Assembly (NCBI GenBank): GCA_907165135.1 | Contig: OU015566.1 | Location: 2,420,501-2,484,500 of the forward strand | Direction: 5' to 3' | From: Oikopleura dioica | Taxonomy: Eukaryota > Chordata > Appendicularia > Copelata > Oikopleuridae | Length of the DNA: 64,000 nt | Shown here: positions 1-9,395 of the stretch, one piece after another | Numbering within the stretch: the first letter of the stretch is position 1 | Layout of the letters: each line of letters opens with the position of its first letter | Translations under genes and position numbers: made by a program | Notes under the pieces: generated by a model | Seen by the model: only the letters and a program-made list of their open reading frames with translations | What the model was told of the DNA's origin: nothing | The model's database searches: none

Positions 1-375
1 GAATGTCGCCGAATGTCGCCGAATGTCGCCGAATGTCGCCACTTATTTTCGAAAAAATAGGAATTATGAAAGAAAAATTGTTTTTTTGGCTCAAATATAC
101 AAAACAAACTTGTTCTAGAACCGTAAAAGGCGGAAATAGTAGGAGGCGCGGCAATAGAAGCGTGTCCAGCCCGACCAGTGAGTTTCCTACCACAAATTGC
201 GCGGAGCGCTTTCTTGTCTCGAAATTATGCCAAAACAGTTCTAGAACAAGTTTGTTTTGAAATTTCTTGGTTAAAAACCAGTTTTCTTTCCAAAAATCCT
301 GGTTTTAAAAAATAGGTGGCGACATTCGGCGACATTCGGCGACATTCGGCGACATTCGGCGACATTCGGCGACAT
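1..375. mobile_element. Hairpin MITE-like element with GAATGTCGCC tandem-repeat arms
   Basis: The left arm is four tandem copies of GAATGTCGCC at 1-40, followed by ACTTATTTT. The right arm, about 323-375, holds the same unit inverted (GGCGACATTC repeated). Nested inside is a second inverted repeat of 21 bases, AAAACAAACTTGTTCTAGAAC at 101-121, matched by its reverse complement at 238-258. The left end runs off the window. The right end (gacataaccagtgtcgacc) resembles the right end of the 9121 element, so the two may be one family. No coding capacity is credible. Confidence 0.75.
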
Positions 376-588
376 AACCAGTGTCGACCGTAAAAATTTC
401 CAGAAAGTGTAATTTAACACGTTCAGAACGACTATATTCACAATAAAAATTGGCGAAGGCAAATGGCGGAGGATTTTATAATGGAGATAAGGGTTCGAAA
501 TCACCAGGACCAATACGCCTAAATACCTTTTTTTCTTGAGACGAGTTTATTTTGTCGAGAGAATTTTGAGCCCTGATTGAGATGAAGC

Positions 589-1052
589 ATGAAGAAAAGT
601 ATCAAAAAATTCAGCAAAGAGTTATCAAAAACACTTAAATCAAAGAACCTAACAACAATCTACTTCGCCAGTCCTCCGGACGAAAAACCTCTTTTGGAAA
701 CAATTGAGAAAGGATTAGATGGACAGAAAGTCGTAAGCGATCAACTTCTTGTAGAATTTTTGCGGAAAGAGTTCGAAAATTGCATTGAAATTATGGAAGA
801 CTTCGGAGATATGATCTCGCTAATGGAACAAGAGCTTTGTTATCTGTCAACGCTTTTTGTTTATTCTTGTTTTAGCACGTGGAGGTACTAATGTGATTAT
901 CTAAGATCTTACCTTATTATTTGTTTTTTAGCGCGAATGTTCTACTTGAAAGACAAATTGACGGTTTCTTCGAAAACGAGACGAATGTCAAACTTATTGC
1001 AAGTGCTATTGGGAAAGAATACACTGGCCTTTGCTTTCCTGATAATCCATAA
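589..1052 (+). CDS. Uncharacterised small protein, two exons
   Basis: Exon 589-884 runs from an ATG (MKKSIKKFSKELSKTL). A 47-bp intron starts GTACTAAT and ends TTTTTTAG at 931. Exon 932-1052 continues in frame to TAA, giving about 138 residues. The 47-bp intron length and clean phase are the main evidence for a real gene. The N-terminus is Lys-rich and the middle acidic, with no signal peptide or membrane segment. I recognise no family. A second acceptor-like site near 875 is unlikely to be used because it would make a 30-bp intron. Confidence 0.5.
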
Positions 1053-1090
1053 AAATAAAAAAGTTTTGTTTAAATTGACAATTTGAGTTG

Positions 1091-1486
1091 CAGTTATTTT
1101 CCTCTTCTGTGGACATATTTTGTCCCAGATTTTTATAAAAATGTCCACAAAAGTGGGCGAGAGTCTTCAAAAATGTCCTGCGGTAGGGCCCTAAAATTTT
1201 TTCCTCGATAAGTTTATCTTCGAAAAATGGCAGATTTCATCACCAAAACGCCTTTTTAGCCTGTTTAACCATTTATGGACCATAAATTATGGTCAATTAA
1301 ACTGTATAATCCATTGATTTCTTAGAGATAAACATCCTCATTTTGAAAAAAACACCCACTTTCTTCCTCTTAAATTTTCTCGGCTGGACAAAAGGGGAAT
1401 TATATCATTGCATAAGTGTCCCTCGAAAACCTCTTATAATGAAGAAAATGTCCACAAATAATGGTCCACAAAAGAGGAAAAAACTG
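1091..1486. mobile_element. Inverted-repeat element with TGTGGAC motifs
   Basis: The ends are imperfect inverted repeats: CAGTTATTTTCCTCTTCTG at 1091 faces the reverse complement of AAAAGAGGAAAAAACTG at 1486. Inside the ends TGTGGACAT-type motifs recur in inverted orientation (1110, 1140, 1449, 1463). The centre contains ttatggaccataaattatgg, itself partly palindromic. It fits the MITE-like pattern seen elsewhere here. I could not define a target duplication. Confidence 0.5.
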
Positions 1487-1560
1487 AGCTAGCAAAAATT
1501 TTTTGACTTGTTTTCATGGGTGGTGGAGCCGGTTAGGGTTGTGCATTTGATGACATTTTG

Positions 1561-1824
1561 CTAGGTCTCTCTATTTTTAGTTCCTTTGATCGAGTTCTTT
1601 TGCTTGAGATCGAAGACCTCAATTGATGCTTGGCTGTTGTATAAGTCACTGCAGATCTGCGTCAAATTATCAGCTTGCTGATTTCGCCGGACTTCGAGGA
1701 AGCGAATCTCGCCATTTTCGCATAGCTTGTTGATCTCATCACCGGCCGTTCCAACATCGGTGTATTTTGCTGGTGGCAAAGCTGATATTCTTGAAGTGCT
1801 ATAAACAAACAAGTTCGTAAACAT
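1561..1824 (-). CDS. Hypothetical ORF, possibly one exon
   Basis: An 87-codon ORF with mixed codon use and no recognisable domain. It lies alone between the 1091-1486 repeat and the GT31 gene. The composition (MFTNLFVYSTSRISALPPAK, then an acidic and Gln-rich stretch) is compatible with coding, but no flanking splice sites join it to a further exon convincingly. It may be chance. Confidence 0.25.
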   Translation of the reverse strand: MFTNLFVYSTSRISALPPAKYTDVGTAGDEINKLCENGEIRFLEVRRNQQADNLTQICSDLYNSQASIEVFDLKQKNSIKGTKNRET

Positions 1825-2746
1825 CTTTGATATTATCTAAATGCCAATAGACATGCGCGTTAATAAAATACAATTGAAGAGAAAATGTTTTTTGGTGTTA
1901 TTATTATTCATGAAACAAGAGGATTCGCTTATACTTTATTTCTAAGAGTTAATGAAGTTGTTCTCAATTAGAAGTCCTGACTTCACGCCACCGTCCGAAT
2001 ATTATTTAGTCATATTTTCGATCGACCCAGCTAAAAATATCATTGTGAAAGAACTTGAGCGCAAAATACCATAGCTATTTCGACAAAACCAGAACTTAGT
2101 TAAAGAGCTCAGTTAACCCATCTTCCTCCGTGTGTCTTCACTAAGGACGCGAAAGCCTCTTCTTTAGGCATCAAAATTATGATTGTAAGGTGAGCAATAA
2201 ATTCTCAGATATGGTGGAAATCGAAGTTGTCTTTCAGACACAAGTGCGTGATTACCTTGATTGAATTTATACCTTTTCAGTGCTATTCAGAGACAGTTGG
2301 ACTGCTTGCTGAGACTTTAGAATAGAGCAAGCCAAAAATAGAGTTAGAACATAAACGATCTATGACTAAAAGGCGTATTAGGTACGAAATTTAAGGGTGG
2401 CATTTCGAGTTAAAAATACTGATGCCAAATAATTCGATCTTCTGTGAAAATTTTCTTATTTTATCTGATACAGCGGTCATTTTTCAGAAATTTTCGAGAT
2501 TTTTTTTGGATGTTTGCTTGAGACAAAAAATTCGACAAGAGAATAATTTCAAAAAGAGACGTTCATTTGACCAAATGTCTGCTTAAATTCTTCATATTCG
2601 TTGATACGCTAAGCGCGATGGGCTCATGGCTTATTAGAATCAACGCGACGAGAATGGGTTAAAATATTTTCGTTGAAGAACTTGAGCGCTAATGAGCAGA
2701 GTTGCTTTGACGTGTCCAAAGTCAAATCGAAAAGCATTTTTAAAAA
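1825..2746. other. Intergenic stretch with no supported gene
   Basis: About 0.9 kb upstream of the GT31 gene. The phrase GAACTTGAGCGC occurs twice (2050 and about 2677), otherwise I see no ORF, repeat or RNA gene I can defend. It presumably contains the promoter of the downstream gene; no clear TATA box was seen. Confidence 0.4.
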
Positions 2747-5386
2747 ATGTCTTTCTTTCGGAACATTTCATATTTCTATCCTTTTTCAATATTGATTATG
2801 TTTTTCACTTCATTTTTAATTAAACTTGAGCGTGACTATGAATTTCTATATCTAAGAGAGGATAAAATCAGAAAGATTCATGATGAAAAGAAGCTTAAGT
2901 TTTACGTCGATCACGGGACATTTGATCCAGCAATTACAAAAACAACACCCTATGAGATCATTTCTTCACCGAATGAGGACTTAGAAGACATCGACATTAT
3001 GTTTGGTTTAAAAACTGTTTTAAAGAATCGTAATATAAGGGAAAAAATTCGGAAGTCCTTTGGCAATCCCGAATTATACCGAGAAAAATACAAAGTAAAA
3101 TTTGTATTTCTACTCGGTAAAAAGGATGATTACGACGAAAATCTTATTCTCGACGAGAAAAATCTTTACGACGACATTCTGTATGGAAGCTTCCAAGATT
3201 CCTACTGGAACTTGACGTACAAGGAAATCATGTTCTACACTTGGACGGAGCAAAAGGCGCCAAATGTCAAATTCGTCTATCGAGGCGACGATGACAATTT
3301 TTTGAACCCGCTTGGATTGATGAAGTTTTTTGACGAGCACTGGAGCCAAGCAAATGCAGAACCAGCCTTGTGGGGTGGAATAATAAAGGAAAACAATTCG
3401 TTGCTTGGCCAAGGAATGAAAGTGGAAGAAATAAGAAAAGAGAGAAAAGCTGATGTGTGAGTCAAAAGCGAATCAACATTAGATTTTAATCAAGAGTCTT
3501 TCTTGTTTTAGTGTTGTTCTTCCGCAATTTATCAATTCGGGCTATTTTCAGGTGGCCAGGGTTGAAATTTCCCCCTTATCCTGCTGGTTCGGGCCAAATC
3601 ATCAATCGAAACGCTTTATTCGTTCTTGGAAGCCAGATGCAGCGCACTCCAATAACTTCTGTTGATGATGCCTTTGTTGGAATTTGCATGCTGTACGCTG
3701 GCTTCGAACAGGGGTGACCATTTGGCATTGGGCATTTGGGCAAATCGGGCAATTTTCGGGCAAAAACGCTTTTGGGCGGGCAATTGGTCGACTCAACGCC
3801 TGAAAATAGGCTGGGCAACATGGGATACGTCGGGCATTTGGGCATTTTCTGGGCAGTTGGGCACCATTGGGCAGCTGGGCAAATGCCCACCGGGGAAAAT
3901 CACGAACGTGGGCTTTTTCCTGCCCGCTTATTGGTCTTTAAGCTCGCAAAGAAAAAAAAGATATAAGGAGAAGGTTCTGCAAGGGTGTGTGAAGTGGACC
4001 TCAATGGTTAGCTGTCTACCTTTGACCTCCTGATCCTTTTATGAAATTATCCACCCCGTTAACTCGATTTTTTTGCGGAGATGGTTCTGCAAGGGTCTGT
4101 GAAGTGCACCTTGAAGGTTAGCTGTATACGGTAGACTCCACCCTTGACCTCCAGATCCTTTTTATCCCTTATTTTTGAACCCCTTGTTCGAGACGGTTAT
4201 GCAAGAGTGTGTGAAGTGGACCTTTATGGTTAGCTGTCTATTCTTGACAACCGGACGGAACTTTTACATAATTATTTTTTCGACCCCTTTTAAATATTTT
4301 TCAAACCTTTCAAGAGCCTTTTTTTGCTTAAAATTCGTTCAATCACTTCAACTGAAACAAATTATTAAAAGAAAAGTAAAAAAGTAAAGTTTTAAGAAGC
4401 CTGAAATGCCGGGAAAATTTTTGCCCGAAAAATTGCCCAATCGCCCGATTGGGCATTCTGGGCACATTGGACTGGTCGGGCATTTGGTCGGCCCGGGTCT
4501 TGATTTTTGGTATTGGGCGGGCAATTGGTCGGCCCGACGATAATTTTTTGCCTAAATGGTCACCCCTGGCTTCGAACATAGGCTCTTCGATTACGAGGGA
4601 TTCATGTATCCGGGATTGCTTGAAGATAATAAAATTTGCTCTGTGGTTAAATCTTTAAGCATCCATTATCCGAAGTTTGATTATGAGTGCATGGTTAATA
4701 AAATCAATGTTTATGCTGAAAGATGTGATCGTGAAGGTAGGTTAGACATTTCTGCTTCTTGCAATTGGTACGACATGAGTTTTTCCCCGCCGAATATCGA
4801 CGGACCAATGTTTCAACGTTGCGGGGCGCAATTTAACAACAGCAGATGTAGTACCAACAGGCCCTTGGATCGACATTTGGAAACGATTTTTAATGAGTTC
4901 ATATATTTTTTTAAAGAGTCGAGCGGGTAGGAGTTAAGCTCACGCCTTTTTCGATTTTGCTTGAGACAATAATCAAAATATTTGTCTATTAAAAGAGTAT
5001 AAAAGAAAAAAAATCTTATTCCGAATAGAGAGCCAAGAGAAGAGATGACTGGGCTGTGAAAAAACCTGAAAGTGGACCATGTTGCAGCCCGGAAGGCTAC
5101 TGTGTGCCAACGGAATCGAATTGCTCCTGCGCCGATTGTGTAGATTTTCTTGAACTCGAAAATTGTAAGTAAATTTTAAATTTCCGCTTGTTCTATAAGC
5201 CTTTTCGTAAACTTTTGTTTTTAAATTTTAAGGGAACTCTCCTTAAGTAAAAATTAATCATGAATCATCAATATTTATTTGAAGATAAAAATGCTATTCT
5301 CGATCATGAGATGGGCGTCACCTGCTGTTCATTGGTTCAAGTACATTCGAAAATGCTTTTTAGGTTCAGAGTTAACAGTGAAATGA
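2747..5386 (+). CDS. GT31 (beta-1,3-galactosyltransferase-like) glycosyltransferase, interrupted by a hAT-like element
   Basis: This is a type II Golgi-type enzyme. A short cytoplasmic start is followed by a hydrophobic anchor (YPFSILIMFFTSFLI). The GT31 signature follows: the VKFVFLLGK strand, the metal-binding motif GDDD (residues about 182-185), then PPYPAGSG and DDAFVG, which match the YP-Y-SG-GY and EDV-VG motifs of the family. It probably transfers a hexose from a UDP-sugar to glycans. Proposed exons are 2747-3456, 3552-3713, 4582-4926, 5031-5164 and 5364-5386 (458 codons with stop). The third boundary lies in a mobile element: splicing 3714-4581 restores GFE-QG-LFDYEG in frame. The C-terminal exons add a Cys-rich tail (GPCCSPEGYC...CSCADC) not usual for GT31. 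The last junction is uncertain. Confidence 0.75.
3709..4568. mobile_element. hAT-like non-autonomous element inside GT31 coding sequence, candidate new intron
   Basis: The terminal inverted repeats begin CAGGGGTGACCATTT and end AAATGGTCACCCCTG. They are flanked by a perfect 8-bp duplication GCTTCGAA (3701-3708 and 4569-4576), typical of hAT elements. The 860-bp element has arms of degenerate GGGCAATTG-type tandem repeats in inverted orientation. The middle has three roughly 110-bp tandem copies of a unit starting near GGTTCTGCAAGGGT(G/C)TGTGAAGTG (3972, 4083, 4195). There is no transposase ORF. See the finding on splicing: GT at 3714 in the TIR and AG at 4580-4581 in the flank. Confidence 0.88.
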
Positions 5387-5404
5387 ATATTATATCTCGG
5401 TTGC

Positions 5405-5776
5405 ATGAAAAATAAGTGCAGATTCATTCAAAAATTTTCCACCAAGACCCCTAAAATGATAATCGTAACTCCCATTAGAGGTATTTACAGGAAAATCATC
5501 ATCGATGAAGAAAACGCTGAATACGTCTCTCAAGAAGTTTCGAAAGATAAACCTGTTTTTAAGCTTGTTTATGGGAAAATAAACTCTGAGGAGTCTGGTT
5601 GGCATATTTTGATGGTTCAAAATGACACTTATAACCCATTTTATGCTTTTGGCGAAACAACTAGCAAGAACAACTGCCCAAAAAAGCTGATTGGTTCTGG
5701 ACCTTTCGTTGGAAAAGAAGCGTCTGTTCACTGTTACCACATGAAATACGACGAGATGACGATATCGGGATTATGA
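5405..5776 (+). CDS. Exon or small gene encoding a GxYxK...W secreted-type module
   Basis: The ORF encodes RGIYRKIIID...DKPVFK...YGKI...SGWHIL...YAF...NNCP. This is a pattern I know from extracellular proteins of invertebrate deuterostomes, where a conserved W and a PVY/PVF strand are followed by a Cys-containing end. It lacks its own signal peptide, so it is probably an exon of a longer protein. The CCSPEGYC-type Cys-rich exon at 5031-5164 is a natural partner. Donor GT at about 5141 and an acceptor before 5414 would join them in phase, as an alternative to the 5386 stop given for the GT31 model. An AATAAA signal is not obvious downstream. Confidence 0.5.
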   Translation: MKNKCRFIQKFSTKTPKMIIVTPIRGIYRKIIIDEENAEYVSQEVSKDKPVFKLVYGKINSEESGWHILMVQNDTYNPFYAFGETTSKNNCPKKLIGSGPFVGKEASVHCYHMKYDEMTISGL

Positions 5777-6211
5777 TAAAACCATCCTGTTTATTTGATA
5801 CTTAATCTTTGGATTATATTTATCTGTCATTTTATGAAATAGAAAAACTTAATACATAATTTCTTTGTTCTTTAATTAAAGACCACAATTGAAAAATGCA
5901 AAAAAATTTGCTGCCTATGAAAGAATTTTATCAAATTTTTTCAACTTGACTTCCGCTTCCGCACCCTTGAACTGCATTGAACTTTACGGGTTCATTAGCA
6001 ATTTTGCTCCTCGCTGTAGAAAAACTTGTAGACGGCAATACTTGAGGCTTGTTGTTTAATAAAAAATTTTGGCAAATGATGTTTACATTGTTTGTCATAA
6101 AAAGGAAAAATTCCTGGTTCTATACATGAAAAATAATAACGCCTGTATAACAGAAAAAAGACAATTTTTTTAAATTTATTATTCAAAAACTAAAAGGATC
6201 AAACTTGATTA

Positions 6212-7196
6212 TCAGCACTCGCTTCCAGGAACAGACGCTAAAAGAAAATTTATTTATGTCAAATATTAAATTTTCTTACTCTCAAGTCCCCCGGCATTGC
6301 AGTTCTCTTCGGTGCACGTGACCTTGCACGATCCAACTCGTTCTTCTTGTCCAATTGGTGAGTATCGAGTACAATCAGATTCGAGATTGATTTCGAATGG
6401 GCTGCACCCTCGGTGGAACTCGTGGTGTTCTCCCTTGCTTGTCACTATTTCTGGATAAGAATGGGACTGGCTATAACAACAGAAAGACGAATGCCTATCT
6501 TATCCCTCTTCTTGAGCACCATAAGTCGAGAAACATGCAGTATTGGCGTATCTTGGGCACAAAACGGGGTAGTCGGAAGTTTCAGCATCGACTAAATTGT
6601 TTTTGAAAAATGACACTGAATCAAGCAACCGAACCTTTTCGGCCGCAGCAGATATCGCCAGAAATATCACCATCATTATCGTATTTATCGCATTTATTGC
6701 AGCTTTCAACCCCTCCTTCTTTCTTCTCAAACTTGTCCGCAACACCCTCCAATCCAACATTGCACAATTCACCATCTTGATCTGGGAAGCAAAGATCACT
6801 GCACTCTCGCTCCTGGAAAAATTCATTCGGGGTGCTGTAGTAGCAGTATGACTCGTCGTAAGTTCGCATCGTGCAGTTTCGCTCGACTTCGTAAGTCATT
6901 TCTCCGTTGTAGTTGTTTTCAGCGATCATGATGGTCACGCAGTTGTCATTTTCGTTTGGGCAGGTTTGGGCGAAAGCACTGCCATCTTGAAAACAGCCGA
7001 TGTCGTTGTTGTCTCCAATCGTCGAATTTGAGCCGTTAACCTTTTCCCGGCAAATTGCGCAAATTGGCCAAAAGTTTCTATTTGAACCTGCTGAAATGAC
7101 TAGTAACCGATTTTCTCTGTCTCTGTCTTCACCTGATTTCACCACTGATCCAAAAGAGTTTTCTATCAAAATAAAAAACAAAAATTGAATCTTCAT
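6212..7196 (-). CDS. Secreted protein with two Ly6/uPAR-like (three-finger) domains
   Basis: The start is the ATG at 7196, giving the signal peptide MKIQFLFFILIENSFGS; an upstream in-frame ATG at 7295 would spoil it. Domain 1 runs from CAIC to LCN (about residues 40-125), and domain 2 from CNKC to ENCNAGG. Both have the spaced Cys pattern, including a C..C start and a closing C-N, of the Ly6/uPAR fold, which acts in extracellular ligand binding. Exons are 7196-6635, 6591-6512, 6466-6280 and 6237-6212, with introns of 43, 45 and 42 bp. The second intron has no GT donor but fits GA-AG. No GPI or membrane segment follows, so the protein is probably secreted. Its partner is unknown. Confidence 0.68.
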
Positions 7197-7444
7197 TTTG
7201 CAAGAAAAAATTGATCTTTTTGGAAAAAATTGACCCTCGGACGATTTTTGGCTGCAAAACAAATTGTCGAAGCCATCATTTTTACTGAATTTCAAATACG
7301 AAATTACATGATTTGGTCAGTCATTTTTGCGCAATTCGCATCGAATGAACTTTTCATCTTTCGAAATTACGGCTCCTAAGATTATTTTTTACGATTTTTA
7401 TTGAAAAGTTTGTTAGTAAAATTCAGAATTCTCAGATTTCTTTC

Positions 7445-8240
7445 TCAAACAAGCAGCTTGACAAAAATCAGGCAGATCAAGCTTTTGGAAACTAATGTTT
7501 TTCCTTCGCTGTTCCATTTGGTCAAGTCAACGCTCTGACGAGAAGAGGAAAAGTTGAAATCAGGATCGGAGGATATCAGCTTCTTGTCTGCGAGACCATC
7601 TTCAAGCATGTCGGTAAAAGTCATTTTGGTAGTTTCTAGCAGCTGGTCTTCAAAAGACTGCTTATCATTTTCGCTTAGAAATTCCTTGGACTCCATTTGA
7701 AACGGGAGAGTAATGATGGCTTTCATCGTGGAAGCGGTGGATTGTCGGAAGACTTGAGTTCTTAAAATTATCACTATCAAAAGATTGAATAGTTTCTTGA
7801 ATATTTTACATTGCTTCGACAAAGTCGACCTCGATGTTTTCGAATAGCAAATTCGCTTCGTCTTCTATGTTCGCGATTCTTTCTAGTACGTCCTGAAGCT
7901 GTCCCAGGAGCTCTTCCTTTTTCGAAAGATATTCCGCCGACTCTGAGTCAATGAGAGCTTGACTGAATGAAATTGTTGTTGCCATCTCGATCTGGACGAA
8001 AACATCAAGCTAAATTCGGCGGAATAAAAGGACAGAAGACCAAGAATCGCTTACTCTTTCAACTGCTGGTTTTTGCTCAACGGATCCGGAGCCCTCCTCC
8101 TCGTCAAAGTCAGCTTGTCGAACTGCTCTTTTCAGAACTCTTCTTCCGTCAAAGGTCTCTACTATTTCGAGATATTGACGAGTTTCTTTGGCAGCGCTGT
8201 AGAATTGAAAAATGGCGAAAAATATAAGCAAAGTGTTCAT
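7445..8240 (-). CDS. Small secreted or GPI-anchored protein, unknown family
   Basis: Exons are 8240-8055, 8009-7810 and 7760-7445, joined by 45- and 49-bp GT-AG introns in matching phase. The protein starts with a signal peptide (MNTLLIFFAIFQFYSAA). A dibasic segment and an acidic stretch (FDEEEGSGS) follow, then a helical, possibly coiled-coil part (SKKEELLGQLQDVLERI). It ends in a hydrophobic tail (LVSKSLICLIFVKLLV) that could direct GPI attachment or anchor the chain. I recognise no domain; a SEA-like fold is possible but unproven. It lies just upstream of, and on the same strand as, the Ly6-like gene. Confidence 0.62.
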
Positions 8241-9110
8241 TTTTTATTCGCAATCTAGGAGAAAAGGTTTGAATTGCGTACATTCGCGTAGGTTTTCAGA
8301 AAGTTTGAAAATATTATAAAGAATAATAGGAAATTTATTCAAAAAATAAAAGAAGACTCTCAGCTTCAAAGAAGAAAAATGAAAAAAATACGGAACGACT
8401 TCATTTATATACTGGTCAATTTTATGAGCAGATCGTCAAGGCTCTAGGAAGTTATCAATTAAATTTCCTAGCAAAAAGATGAGTGTTATTTGTATAGGAA
8501 AAGAACTCAATTCTGCAAGGAAGTAATAAATTAAAACGCAGTCTCAGCGAAGTCATCATCAAATTTTTGTAGGAAGAGAAGGATCATTGAAATCAATTTG
8601 TCTTCCTTGATTGCAGCCAAGACGAAAACCCTAAAAAGCTTCTATAAAATCTATATCTATAAAATTTCTAGAATTTCTTTTTTGAAATTCCGTTTTGGCA
8701 ATAAAATAAGCGCCCTTTGCCGAGTTTCGATATTTTAACTGACCCGCTCTAATCCGTCGATGAGCGGGACTTAAAATAGTTGAACGTTGTTATGAAAATG
8801 AGCGAGCGCTGATTGGGGCTAATCCATCAAGGAAATAAATTGTACCTTTTCGTGAAATTATTAGATCGACTGCTTGGGAACGTGTCCAGCTCCATCGCTG
8901 TATTTTTTGGCCGGCGCTTCGGCCTCCAGTTTCAAAGGAATAGCGGAAAGAAGGAATTCGTTCTATCAAGAAAATGTTATACAACAGGGGTTGAGGTTAA
9001 TGAAAACTAATGAATTCTAGCGCGCACTCATTAGGAGCAGCAGCGTCTGGGGCGCTCTGGATTTTCCTGTTTCTGAAGAATTTCTTTCAAACTTTGCCAT
9101 AAACCTGTGT
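8241..9110 (-). CDS. Possible exon of an unrecognised minus-strand gene
   Basis: Minus-strand sequence 8971-8870 reads, after an acceptor TTGATAG, as NEFLLSAIPLKLEAEAPAKK and on to a stop after PKQSI. The codon choice looks coding. A 45-bp segment upstream (GTTTTCATTAACC to TTGATAG) has intron length. The exon before it is unclear: several short frames near 9000-9100 are open. The rest of 8241-9110 shows nothing I can assign. Confidence 0.28.
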
Positions 9111-9119
9111 AAAAACCGA

Positions 9120-9395
9120 CAGTGCTGGATATGTCACGAACGGCCCGAAATTCACGAATGTCACGAATGTTACGAAAATCACGAGACTCATGAATGTCAC
9201 CGAAATCACGAAAGTCACGAAAGTCACGAATGTTACGAATATCACGAAAATCACGAAAGTCACGAATGCACGAATGTCACGAAAATCACGAGATTCATGA
9301 ATGTCACGAAAACAATTTTTTTGTTCGTGACATATTTAGTCAAATCGTGACATTCATGACATTCGTGACATTCGTGACATATTCAGTGCCGACCT
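9120..9395. mobile_element. Hairpin MITE-like element with GTCACGAAT tandem-repeat arms
   Basis: About 15 degenerate copies of a nine- to ten-base unit (GTCACGAAT or GTCACGAAA) run from 9130 to 9310. The inverse unit (ATTCGTGAC) repeats at 9345-9380. The outer ends, CGACAGTGCTGGATATGTCACG at left and the reverse complement of CGTGACATATTCAGTGCCG at right, form an imperfect inverted repeat. The right end resembles that of the 1-375 element. No clean target duplication was found. Confidence 0.7.

Noticed and set aside
6397-6851. Plus-strand ORFs over the Ly6-like gene
   Set aside because: They are antisense shadows; the minus strand has the signal peptide, the Cys pattern and short introns.
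9120-9395. Regular repeats as a possible CRISPR array
   Set aside because: The units are 9-10 bases, degenerate and inverted across the element; the genome is eukaryotic.
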